DNA of 64,000 nucleotides, taken from positions 62,001-126,000 of the forward strand of contig JAIWNE010000051.1 in NCBI GenBank assembly GCA_025331445.1, in the 5' to 3' direction. The number at the start of each line of letters is the position of its first letter. Positions within the stretch are counted from its first letter, which is position 1. The notes below the pieces were generated by a model. The model did no database searches. It was not told where the DNA came from and was given only the letters and a program-made list of their open reading frames with translations. Shown piece by piece: positions 35,001 to 46,254 of this stretch. The translations under genes and the position numbers were made by a program. The stretch comes from Blakeslea trispora (Eukaryota > Mucoromycota > Mucoromycetes > Mucorales > Choanephoraceae).

Positions 35001-37946
35001 GTCCTAAGCAACACGTGTTTTCAAGTGCAGAGTTACAAAACCATGGCAAAGAAGCTACGAAAAAATACGTAGCCATTCGTGGTGAAGTATTTGATCTTGG
35101 AGAATTCGCTCCTCATCACTATCCCTCTAATCTTGTTCCTCAATCTTCTGTCCTAAGTTATGCTGGTACTGATGCCTCTGATTTGTTCCCTGTTCAAGTC
35201 TCTGCTCTCTGTCAAAATGCTGATGGTAGTGAAATTTCTCCATATGTCAGCTACGACTACCAAGTCAACTTGACTGATGCCAATGGTCAATACCATGATT
35301 TTAGATATAACTCGGGAAGCTATAGTCCTAACTGGTACTACGATCAAATGACTCTTTTACGTAAGAACTACAAAGTTGGTCACATGGGCTACGAATGGAA
35401 GGCTATTTCTGATCAATCCAAGAGCCAAACAACAATCAATGGTATTAGCTCGCTACGTACATGGGCTGTCATTGATGAACACATTTATGACTTGACTGCA
35501 TACAATATGGGAGGTAGATTTTTGAGAGCTGCAGAAGGAGAACCAATCCCTAGTGGTATCAGCACCGACTTTATGGCCCAACCAGTTGTCGATTTGTTCC
35601 GTCAAAAATCAGGCTCTGATATTACTGAAGATTTTAACAAGCTTGACATGAGTGCTGAGGCTCGCGAGCGTGAGCTTGTTTGTCTTCGTAACTTGTTTTT
35701 TTGTGGGTTATGTAGATACAAGAAACTCCACCAAATGTCAATTCTCAACTTACTTGCTTCTAATTGTTACTATCCTTATGGCTGCTGTTATTGTTTTCAA
35801 GTCATTAGCTGCTATTCGTATTGGTGGTCGCCGTGCGCCTGAAGAGCATGATAAGTTTGTTATTTGCCAGGTTACATGTTACACTGAAGATGAAGCGTCA
35901 TTAAGAAAAACTATCGATTCTCTTGCTGTGTTGAATTACGATGACAAACGCAAGCTCCTATTTGTTATTTGTGATGGTATGATCGTCGGTAGTGGTAACG
36001 ATCTGCCTACTCCTCGTATCGTCCTCAACATCCTAGGTGTCGATTCTCATGTTGATCCTGAGCCTCTTTCTTTTGTGTCAGTTGGCGAAGGAAGCAAACA
36101 ACATAACATGGGTAAGATCTATTCTGGTCTCTACGAAGTTTCAGGCCATGTTGTACCTTATATCGTTGTTGCTAAATGTGGTAACCCTCGCGAACGCCAA
36201 AAGCCAGGTAACCGTGGTAAGCGTGATTCCCAATTGGTTTTGATGCAATTCTTGAACCGTGTACACTATGATGCTCCTATGAATCCTCTTCAACTTGAAA
36301 TCTATCACCAAATGAAGAATGTAATCGGTGTCAGCCCTGAATTTTATGAGTTTGTACTCATGGTTGATGCAGATACAGAAGTGATGCGCGATGGTCTAAA
36401 TTATCTTGTATCAAGTTCAGTTCATGATTCCAAGATTATTGGTATTTGTGGTGAGACGACTCTATCTAACGAAAAGGATACTTGGGTTACTATGATTCAG
36501 GTTTACGAATATTTCATTTCTCACCATCTTATCAAATCGTTCGAATCTCTTTTCTCCACTGTCAGTTGTTTGCCCGGTTGTTTCACTATGTATCGTGTCC
36601 GCACTGTTGATGGAAAGCGTGCATTGTTTGTTTCTAATGAGGTCATTGCAGACTATTCAGTCAACAATGTAGATACTTTACACAAGAAGAACTTGCTTCA
36701 TTTGGGTGAAGATCGTTACTTGACTACTCTCCTGTTGAAGCACTTTGCTGACTTCAAAACGAAGTTCAATCCTGATGCTCATTGTATGACAAATGCTCCT
36801 GATCTTTGGAGTGTGTTGATTTCACAGCGTCGTCGTTGGATTAACTCTACTGTACACAACTTGGGTGAACTTGTGTTTTTACCTCGTCTCTGTGGTTTCT
36901 GTTGTTTCTCTATGCGTTTCATAGTTATGTTGGATTTGATCAGTACCTTAGCTATGCCAGCTATTGTTGGTTATTTGGGCTACTTGATCTACACTCTCGC
37001 TACTATGGAGGACACCATTCCCATCATCACACTTGCTACAATTTGTGGTACATATGGTCTTCAAGCTTTGATTTTCATTATTATGGGTCGTTGGGAATTT
37101 ATCGCTTGGATGCTTGTGTCTATTCTTGCCATTCCTGTGTTCTCATTTTATATCCCCATCTATGCTTACTGGCACTTTGATGATTTCTCCTGGGGTAACA
37201 CACGTGTGGTCGTTGGTGACAAGGGCAAGAAGTTTGCTGTTGCTGCAGATGAAGGTGATTTTGACCCCAAGTCAATCCCAACTATGAAATGGTCTGAATA
37301 CGAACAAGCACTGTTAGCCGAAGATCACTGGAGTGACAACATGTCTCAAGGCAGCAGTAGCGGCTATACTCATACTAGTCGTCGTAGCGGCCGCAGCGCT
37401 AGTCGCATGAACCCTGGCACACCTGGTTCTGTAGTATATAGTCAACATATGCCTTTGATGGGCAACCAAGACAACATGAGTTCTTATTCCCCCAGCGTCA
37501 TTATGCCCCAAGGTCGTGCTAGCACTCAGTTCAACGATCATCAAAGCATGATTCTACCTTCTTCTGCTTCTGTTCCTATGATGCAGTATGCTGGTAGTAC
37601 TAACATGCTACCCATGAACTCAAGTCGATCTATGGCTTCATTTGCTCCTGCTGCATCATTTAATAATCAACCTGGCCAATACATTCCTATGCAACAATCT
37701 CAATTTAATAACAACAGTAGTGGTGGCTCTATCGTGATGGATGGCTTCACTATGGGAGACGATACTGGTCCCAAAAATGAAGAGATTATGTTCCAAGTAC
37801 AACGTATTTTGAGTACAGCTGATTTAACTAAAGTGACGAAGAAGCAAGTACGTGAAGAACTTCAAACCATTTTTGGTGTGTCTATGGCATCTCGAAAAGA
37901 TTACATCAATGCATGTATCGAGAACGTACTCCAAAGCCGAGGCTAA
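32048..37946 (+). CDS. Chitin synthase with myosin-like motor domain (class V/VII type), one apparent frameshift
   Basis: Polymerises UDP-GlcNAc into chitin at the plasma membrane. Exons 32048-32406, 32465-34325 and 34418-37946 would give ~1,915 residues if one extra base is ignored. Residues 1 to about 740 form a myosin-head-like domain with a variant P-loop GEASSGKSE (about 121-129), a switch I-like [10 protein letters not shown] and a degenerate switch II (VLDFPALQT). Membrane spans follow at about 870-935, then a cytochrome-b5-like region and another span. The GT2 catalytic core holds LMVDADTEV (about 1390), GEDRYL (about 1504) and SQRRRW (about 1543). More spans and a C-terminal DEK_C domain (from about 1858) complete it. 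At 35696-35702, a T7 run shifts the frame: LRNLFF continues as VGYVDTRNS only one base over. The ATG gives a basic, disordered leader ([17 protein letters not shown]). Confidence 0.93.
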
Positions 37947-38237
37947 CAACATTACTTTTCTTCATTTTTGTATTAATCTTTATATACTATAAATACCCAA
38001 CATGTACAAATTATCAGGCACAAAAAAATAAAATATTGTATTTTCGAATAATTAAAAGACATCTCATTTTTTCGTTTCCAAATCATAACATACAATAGCT
38101 GACTACAACAGAATAACAGAGATTGCGTTACATTATGAACATGCTGTCTTTTGCTTTAAACTTGTATTGTTGTATAAGACAAACAAAGCTTTCTTACATG
38201 GACTCTTGTTTTTTTTAAAAAAAAACTATTTACAGTT

Positions 38238-39708
38238 TTATGTGGTTGTATCGAATTGTGAAGCCAATATATAATCTGGATGTTTTGCTTGTATCTTAGT
38301 AACGACTGCATCAATATCATGACAGAGGGATTGGATGGCAGTATCCCATTTCATAACCTCAAGCATACTCTGCTCAATACGGGAATTTGCTCGAGTAGAC
38401 CCCATTGTTGCCAAAGGATCTGTCAAATGTTCTTCTCTAGCGGCACCTCCCGACTCAAATGAAATCAATTGATCAAGTTGGTCAATGCTACCAACCATTC
38501 TATCTTCGCTAATCATGCGTGCAGCTATTTGCTCTGCTTGCTCAGGAGATACATTAAGCAACACAGCCAGCTCAGTAATACCTATGTTGTTGTAAATTTT
38601 GGAAACTGAGAGCAAGTTGTGTTCTATAATAGCACGATCAAAGACAGTGGTGTTGTCAGCTAACTTTGCCAGATGATGTGAGCGAAGAGTAGCAGCAAAC
38701 TCAGATACTTCAGTATGTCGAATCACACGCTCCATATATGTTTTTTCCAAGATGGAAAAGGAAGGCAAACTGTGCGTCCGTTCGTCTTTGTAGAGTGTTG
38801 CCAAACTGCGTGATCGCTGAGGACCGGCACCAGCCAATACTGCACATTGTACAGCAGCTGTCCTGTAAAGGAAACAATAATAATCTTTAGCCTTACACAA
38901 AGATGAATACACACATCAAGAAGTGCACTTACAAACACAGAATGCGCTCGTCCTCTTCGATTTGAGTGATGTAGCTTAACTCATGATATTTGGAACAAGC
39001 TTCCAAAAATCGGCGCTTAGCATCCAAAATCCGAGCTTGAGAAAGTTTAAAGGTTAAGTTGAGCAAAGGATCATTTGAACTAGGGATTAATAAAGCAGCA
39101 CGATTCAAATAAGTTTCTGCTTGAACAGCTTCATCTTCTTCCAGCAACAACTTGACAATTCGTACGTAGACTTGAAGCTTGTATTCATCGGAAATAGCTC
39201 TGTTGATTTTGCATGAATTTAGTCCCCAAATGTCTGTGCTGTGACAAGTATGTTACCTATGACCCGAATCTAAGGGTATGCCTTGTAGTGTTTTAGCAGC
39301 TTCCAAATAGTCGTCTTCGGCCTCATAAACACTTGCTAGCTTTTCTCTTAGTAAAGAAAGCTAATAGACAATGTCAATATACGATCCATGCAAGTCAAAG
39401 AAAGATCTTACAGGCTCTTCAAAGCTAACAGCACGAGGTTGAGCACGCTCAATAGCAAATAACAAGAGCTGCTTTTGCACATTATGATCAGCAATCTCAT
39501 TTTCGAACAAGGCAAGGAATTCAGTCAAAAGTTGTCGTGCTATCACTAGGCCTACTTGCTCGTCTAAAACTGCCTCCACATAGTCTTTCAGGTGCTGAAC
39601 AGGGTCGGGGGTCGAAAGGATCTCTTTTAACACGCTATTAAATGCGTCGAGCTTTTCTTTTTGTTGTGACAGACTGATGCAGTTTTGGAGATTGGATTTA
39701 GTGTACAT
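38238..39708 (-). CDS. CSN4: COP9 signalosome subunit 4 (PCI domain)
   Basis: Subunit of the COP9 signalosome, which removes Nedd8 from cullins. Four exons (39708-39412, 39360-39257, 39199-38933, 38862-38238) sum to 1,293 nt, 430 residues; CSN4 is usually ~400-410. N-terminal helical repeats include YVEAVLDEQVGLVIARQLLT, a typical CSN4 segment, then LREKLASVYEAEDDYLEAAK and the TPR-like repeat AETYLNRAALLI. The PCI winged-helix part follows: IYNNIGITELAVLLNVSPEQ and RMISEDRMVGSIDQLDQLI. The start at 39708 is the first ATG in frame that fits the family. The gene is convergent with the chitin synthase (292 bp apart). RPN4-like or lid subunit RPN5 was considered, but the repeats fit CSN4 better. 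Confidence 0.88.
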
Positions 39709-40817
39709 CTCTTGATTTCTCCTCCTTTCTTTCGAAATAAAAATAAAATAAAATAAAAAGTAGGCGCGTACAGCTACACGCATTCTGCGTAATTAGGATA
39801 CAAGAGCGCTCCAATAATATGTCTTTAATAGAACAATTGATCCAAAAAAACTAAAGTGATATTTCTAGTCTCTATATAAGAGCAGTAAGCGATGTATAAT
39901 TACAATTTCTCTTTGGAGCTCTTCACTTACGAATTCAATTGAAGAACTAGAAAGTCTTTTTGTACTAAAAAAAACAAGACAGAACACAAGGTATAGCTAA
40001 AGGAGGTTAAACATCAACGGTCTCGAACAAAGTTAGATTTCTTCTTCTTTTTGATTATTGTCATCTCCAATTAACATTTTTTTGTATTGCATATGTATGG
40101 TGTTGCATTATAAGAATAAAACAATGGAGATAGGGCTTCAGATAAGCAGATGAAGAAGAAGAGATGAAGTTTTCCCAGCTGCTTTTCCCCTCTAATGTGT
40201 GATGCTTTGAATAAAAACGAGCATCTCTTATGTGTTCCAAATAAGCTACTGCACATACATTTGATTCAGCTCAATAACATTAGTGCTTATTCCAGGGTCA
40301 AAACTATAATTATAACACTTGTTTGATTCAAAATTGATTTCATCAGATCAATTGTAAAACTATATGTACCACAACGAATACATGATGAATCAGAGATTCA
40401 AGTGTTACCTAAAGAGACAGTAGGAAGAAGCGATTAGCAAACAACAAGAAGACTCTTGTTTTATTAAGACAAACTCAAAACCAACACAGTTTTTGTTGAT
40501 AGAAAAACAAACACATCATATATATCAAGATAAGCTTTACATATTTAAAATCTGGTACAAACTATTTCCTTCTTTCTTGTCTCTTGCGTGGTCTTCTTTA
40601 TCTTGTCTGCTTAACATAAGTCAGTTTTTACGAAGAATATCCTAATGTATTATACTGTAGTTGCTCTAATTAAGGGTAGTTGAAAATCTTATTGACTTTA
40701 CTTTTAAATAGTATTGGTCTTAAAGATTCAAATATAGTGCTATCAAATTTAAATGTACAAAAATGTTAGTTTGTTTCAATATCTTTCGATTTTTTGAAAC
40801 ACTTACAAACTATAAGG
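39709..40817. other. Intergenic, no supported gene
   Basis: AT-rich spacer upstream of CSN4. No domain-bearing frame on either strand. Confidence 0.4.
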
Positions 40818-40845
40818 AGCACAACAATGTCATTATTGTTGTGCT
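40818..40845. repeat. Perfect 11-bp hairpin at the 3' end of the Fanzor relic
   Basis: AGCACAACAAT (40818-40828), a 6-nt loop and ATTGTTGTGCT (40835-40845) form a perfect inverted repeat. The right arm overlaps the stop codon of the relic, the place where TnpB/Fanzor elements carry their right end and guide RNA. Its function here is inference. Confidence 0.85.
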
Positions 40846-41452
40846 AAGTGGAAGGCCTTTGAAAGATAGGCGGCCTTTCATTGTTGTGATTTGCTTGATA
40901 AGTGGAAACATGATGAATGTTCTTGGCAGCATTGACATCACGATTCCATACGGTTCTACAAGATTCGCATTCGAGGATCGTATGTACTCTTCGCAATGTA
41001 TTTCTGTCAATCACATTGCCTAAAGTCCTTGATTTATACTTGTTGCAAATTCGGCTTGTAAGATATTCATCCACGCAAACAAATATTGTTCAAGTTTGTC
41101 TTGATCACTGAAGTTCGAGTAATATCTTTAGACTTCTCTTGCTTACTAGCCTTGTGAAACTTGCATTTGCTACTAGATGAACGATTATGACCTGATTCTC
41201 CACATGTTTTACGAGCAGCGCTTGAAGACTGATTTCTTGCTTGTTCTTGGCCTTTGGCTTTGCGAAGTTCATTGTATTTCTCAATTTTTACTTGTACCTT
41301 TTTTGAAATAACTGATGTAGGTTAATGAGAAGGTGATGTTGAGGTACCAACAGGCAATGCTATTGAAGCATCATGAGTTGGATGTTTAAATTTTAGCAGT
41401 GCATTGACTTGTTTCATTTCCTTTGCCTCCTTTATATCTCCCTGGCTTAAAT
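40844..41452 (-). pseudogene. Fanzor (eukaryotic TnpB-like nuclease) relic
   Basis: Minus-strand remnants of an OrfB/TnpB-family protein. Upstream piece (about 41452-41110, one frame, one stop near 41323) has a charged helix (VKIEKYNELRKAKGQEQARN) and a zinc-knuckle-like CGESGHNRSSSSKC. Downstream piece (about 41074-40846, other frame) has DEYLTSRIC, then ECESCRTVWNRDVNAAKNI: the second half of the TnpB zinc ribbon and the RuvC-III motif with its catalytic Asp. It ends with RPPIFQRP before the stop at 40846-40844. The first zinc-ribbon pair is damaged (C-x2-Y), and the whole middle with RuvC-I and -II is missing. Fanzor copies are known to be abundant in Mucorales. The element is dead; only the 5' and 3' ends remain. 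Confidence 0.7.
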
Positions 41453-41470
41453 TTTGAAAAACCGATCAAC

Positions 41471-41611
41471 TTTCAGAAACCTTTACATGAAAACTTTTAT
41501 ATGAAATTTCAGAAACTGAGTGGACCATCATGTTTGGAAAGGTTTTTTCAACAGGATGATGCACTCAGTTTTTGTTTTTTATATGAAAGTTTCTATGTAA
41601 AGGTTTTTGAA
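41471..41611. repeat. Long imperfect inverted repeat (about 50-bp arms, ~41-bp loop)
   Basis: The left arm 41471-41521 (TTCAGAAACCTTTACATGAA ... AAACTGAGT) is complemented by the right arm 41563-41611 (ACTCAGTTTTTG ... TATGTAAAGGTTTTTGAA) with a few mismatches. The loop is about 41 nt. It begins right beside the 5' end of the Fanzor relic. It could be a miniature foldback element or the relic's left end. Confidence 0.8.
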
Positions 41612-42108
41612 TATCAACAATGCTTTTGTAGTTTTAAGTTCAGAGGCACGTTAATAAAAAGTTTTAAGAAAAATCTGCCCTTGAATAAGGAATACTCTTA
41701 AGAACGATACCCTTGAGTAGATCGACTACTGTATAACCTACTTTTGCTTTCAAACCAACACTTTTCTGTAGTTTCGACTGATTGATCTTTTGATTTATTT
41801 TGTTTTTGTATAATTTAAGAATGTACGAATAATTTCTGAATAAAATGTAGAGAAGATGTAGTCTATGTAGAATATATAAAGAAACAAAAGAGAAATATAT
41901 ATACGAAATTAATGAATTCTATGAACGAGTTTCATAGATGTCAATTCTAGGATGTCTGTGAAGAGTGTAAGGGATTATATAATTAGGAAAAAAGATGGGG
42001 GATAAAAGAATAAGAAGGTATATATACATATACAGTGACAGGTAAACATATGTATATATATACACACAGATAATAAATTCAACTCTTTTTCAACACAACT
42101 ATACGTAA
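41612..42108. other. Intergenic / 3' flank of KH gene
   Basis: AT-rich with TATA-type dinucleotide runs (42020-42070). No gene seen. Confidence 0.4.
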
Positions 42109-45100
42109 TTATATGTCAATGCCTGGGGGAGCTCTTGAGCCTTTATCGTCTTGGTCATGTTGGCGACGAGGATCGTAACCAGACGAACCAGTGCTTTGAT
42201 TAGACAGTTTTTCAAACACGTTTTGAACAGCTGAGTTATTCATTAGTAAAAATGAAAAATGAACTCAAAGTGTGTATTGCAAAAAGAAAATCACTTACCA
42301 TTCGCCTCATTAGAATTCACAAAGAACTGGGTTTGTTCATGCTGAGGAGGTGTGTTTTGAGTGACAAAGCTAGCATTTGTGTTGCTGCTTGTACTCTTGC
42401 TAGGCACTCTGTAGTTTGAGATATTTAGCTGACCAAATGCTTGTGCTTGATTTGCGTGAAACGAAGGTGATGTTTGAAAAGGAGGTCGATTTACATTAAA
42501 ATGAGCTTCAAGCATTGGTTCAGGCATAGATTGGCTTGATTTAAGAGAGGAAGTGGTAGTTGTTGAAGATGATGAATGGGGAATATCATTATATGGGTTA
42601 AATTCGCTTGACGAACCCATGCCTCCCATGCCAGGATAAAATGTGTTAGGATTGTTCTCATTGTATCTCTACAAAATAAATTTTGCGTCAGGGTATACTT
42701 TTCATTATCCTCGTTCATGGGAAACCACCTACACTTACTCTGATCTTGATATTATCGTTGGTGGCAGCTGAAGCATAGCTGGTGCTTGTGGTTCTACGGT
42801 TATTTGAAGGAGGGCTTGTTATAGAACCAGAAGGGAATGCACCGGTAGATCGTCTGTTACTTGCGATTTGAGATGTGGGTGTTGACCAAATATCAGAAGC
42901 AGGGGTTGATGAAGACATTGTCTGAGGAAATCCAAAATTAGATGAGGCAGAAGGAGGAGGAGGCATACTCATGCGCTGGTAGCGGTAATTAGAGAGCACT
43001 GCGCGCTCTTGGTCAGTCAATTCAAGTGGTGCGTCAAAAATAGCACGTAGGTTGCTATCGCTACCATTTGATTGTAATGAAGTGGTAGAAGCGGTTGCAG
43101 TGGACTGTTGTTGTTGTTGCTGAGCTTGCATTTGTGCTTGTATTTGTGTTTGTAGTTGGGCTTGTATATGAGCCTGCATCTGAGCCTGCATTTGAGCAGC
43201 AGCAGCAACAATAGCAGCGTTAGTACTAGTATTGTTTCTGTTATTATGAGAGTTAACTGGAATCCATTGATTACTGTCAAGAGGCATATCCTTATTGGCT
43301 TGAAAGTGATAGAAAGGATATGCCTGAGAGACAATGGGTTGCGTCATATTTCCACCCATAGGATAAATCGGATCACTTGAAGTTTCGGAACGTCCCATAG
43401 TGGACATAGGGATGTTCATTGGGGGTGGGGGCATGATAGAAGTGCCAGCACTACCAACAGTACCTGTAGAAGATCCAGTAACACCACTAACAATTGCTTG
43501 CGTAGGCTGGTGCTTATTAAGCAAAGCGTTATCTAAAAGACTTGAGCTGCTGCTTGCACTCAGATTGCTTTTCTGGCTAGTTAGATGTTGCTTTTTTTCT
43601 ACGCGAGAGAACAATGCATCAGCTGTTGTATTTTCATATAATGGCACTTTTTGATTTTTCAAAAAGTCTATCGTTGTCGCCAAAGCATCCTTAAGAACAG
43701 AAGGCATTTTGTCCTTAGTTGTACTCAATCGAATGAATCCATCTTGGCCAGACAGGTGGTTTTCCTTACTTGTCTTGCTGGTTGCTGCGTCAGAATTTAC
43801 TGGTGTGTTATCTTTGCTGACGCTTTCATTAGCAGGAACACTTGATTTAACTGTTATTCCAAATTTGTGGTCAAGTACATTTACCACATGTTCTTGGAAA
43901 AGTTCTGATTGAATGGCTTGATAAAAGGCTTGACTTGAAGGCACATGCAGATCATAAGATTCAGGAACGATGCTTTCAAGCATTTTGATAGCCAGTGCCA
44001 TATGTGCCTCTGGTCCTAACAGCTCAACAGTATTACTAGCTAATTCTGCATCAGGCCACAATACGTGCGTATTAGTCTTTTTAGTGACTTCTTCGTTAAT
44101 AAAGCTATCTTGGTAATCATGAATTAAGCTGCGGTGAAGCTGGAATGGAATCTCAATTGTTTCATCTATATAATCACGATCTTTAGGATGAATGAGTTCC
44201 ATCACAGCATGTCGTAAGTTGTCCAAATTGATCTGGTTCTTCATTGGTGTGCGTGCTACAACATTGTCTTCATTGTTATAATAACCGCCAAGTGAGGCAA
44301 ATTCTTCTGTGTTCGAAAACTTGACATAAACACCGTATTTCTTCATAATTCTCTGAATGTTCTTTCCGCCGACACCGATAATTCGTTTGTGATACGATTC
44401 GGGAACATAGAATGAGATTTCAGCAGGTAATTCTTCTTGGAGTAGAGTGAGACCATCCAGAGCTTTTGTAAAACTAGTACTCTCAACTTCAATGACAAAA
44501 TTGTAATCGTTGATGAAGGTAACGAAGCGAATTTTGGCGCCTGACGTTTTCATTATCTTGTTGATCTTGCCATTCTTTTTACCTGAAATAAAGTCTCGCT
44601 GATCGTTGGAAGATTCAACTCGAAAAACAGTATATTGATGGAATACTTGAAGAAATTGCATCTCTTGAAGCCGTTGATAGACATTTCGAATTGCTCTTTC
44701 GGCACCCAATACCTCGATACAACCAGGATCTGTTTTATAAACAACTTCAGAGCCAGAGACTTGTGATAGTTGAGATACCAGGTTGGATATGTTTGAGGTA
44801 GATTCAAAGAAAGCGTGAGAACCAGTAGGGTCATAAATAGCACCATCATTGTTGTTGAAATAAAAACATGCTTCGTAAATCGTGCATGCTTGGAAATTGA
44901 GTGCACGCAAGGTGCGTTCTGCATTGACTCTGTTTTCAGCATAAACAGTGACTCGATTGTCGCCTGAGCCCAAAGAAGGAAACTCGATGTAAGCACCTAG
45001 GATAATTATTAGTTTATAATGGAACAGTGAGCAACGATTACTGAGCTTGTTTCGAAAGACATACCATTGTCATGCATGATTTTGCGTAATTCATCACGTC

Positions 45101-46254
45101 GATGCAGTAAAAGCCAATCTATTTTCCTTGCATAAAGCGCAGTATCTTTGTGATACATTGATTTAGCCTGTCAAATAACAATAACAATAAAATTTTAAGT
45201 TTATTTGAGTTGGTTAATAATTTATTGTTTTTGTCTAAAAAAATTCCCTTTTTTGAATTAATTACCTTCTGAACAGCAAGTTTGTTTAACATGTCCTTAA
45301 CGCGTAAAACATGCACTTGCTCACCCGTAATATAAATAGGGGGATCGGTGGGATGTTCTTGTTGATCAGTTGTGTCGGTATTTAATGAGTTATCGGTTGA
45401 CTCGGTATGAATAAAAGGTGAGGAAAAATAGATATTGGTTGACGTTTCTTCAATTATAGGCAAAAGTCCAGTTCGCTTTCTTCCACAAATTAGGTATTGT
45501 AATTTTAAAGGCATTCTTACTATTTCTGTCTTGAAGGAATACTAAGACAATAAGGAAATAGTCAGCGGTCATTGAACTCATCTCATTACATTTGCTAATA
45601 TTCTTTTTTTTTTTGCCGTACCATGATTTCATCAATTGCCACAAGTACGCGCACGCGACATTGTTCGACTTGTGTAGGATGACCCACAATCTCAATTGTA
45701 GCTGTATTATCGGAAACAAGCGACGATAAGTTGGCTTGTTCGGGTACAAGTGTGATTTTTGTTTCAAGTTCTTTTTCGAGTTGATCGAAATGGTCGGTCA
45801 ATATTGACAAACTGGGATTAGGTGGAATTCTAAGCTTGAGCTTGATCTAAGACATGGCGAAAATATTGATGTTGTAATTATATACAAAATGGGCAAGTAA
45901 AAACAATAAAGTTAGATTTTTTTTTCTTTCCTTGAATAATATGCTGAATCATTTCAAGTTATAAATCAAATGGCTAACCTCGAGAGGACAATGAGACAAC
46001 AAATCCCCACGAGCTTTCATTAAAGCTTGTGGTGAGCCTGTCATTGAGATGTTGAATTCAGTGGGATAATTAGCATTTGGTCCCAGTTGTTTAGTTGATT
46101 TGGTTGTCATAACTGAAATTTGACAGCCCCTTGCCGTCATTGTTTTCTGACATATGTCTTGTAGCTCGGATATGATCAACGCTTCATCATGTTTGACATA
46201 CTGGTCGTATTGACCCGATAGAGGTGGTGCGTAGCAAAATGACAGCGCAGCCAT
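42109..46254 (-). CDS. Multi-KH-domain RNA-binding protein
   Basis: Seven exons (46254-45979, 45846-45622, 45529-45266, 45167-45065, 44996-42739, 42668-42299, 42230-42109) sum to 3,618 nt, 1,205 residues, all in phase. Tandem KH-like modules fill the first ~600 residues. Two carry clear G-x-x-G loops: SGKKNGKINKIMKTSGAKIR (about 426) and RIIGVGGKNIQRIMKKYGV (about 496). Earlier ones are divergent (for example GRKRTGLLPIIEETS). The second half is disordered, with Ser/Thr/Asn-rich text and a QAQMQAHIQAQ...QQQQQQ tract near 900-925. The closest layout I know is the fungal KH protein group including yeast YLL032C and Bicaudal-C-like proteins. mRNA binding and translational control are likely; the partner RNAs are unknown. 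A purine-rich, T-rich leader lies upstream of the ATG. Confidence 0.85.

Noticed and set aside
35688..35715. A 28-nt intron in the chitin synthase as explanation for the frame change
   Set aside because: Other introns here are 48 nt or longer, and it would delete conserved residues; an extra T in the T7 run explains the data more simply.
41423..41701. 92-codon + frame over the long inverted repeat
   Set aside because: Arises from the two complementary arms; repeats read PLHENFYMKF and its mirror, with no domain.
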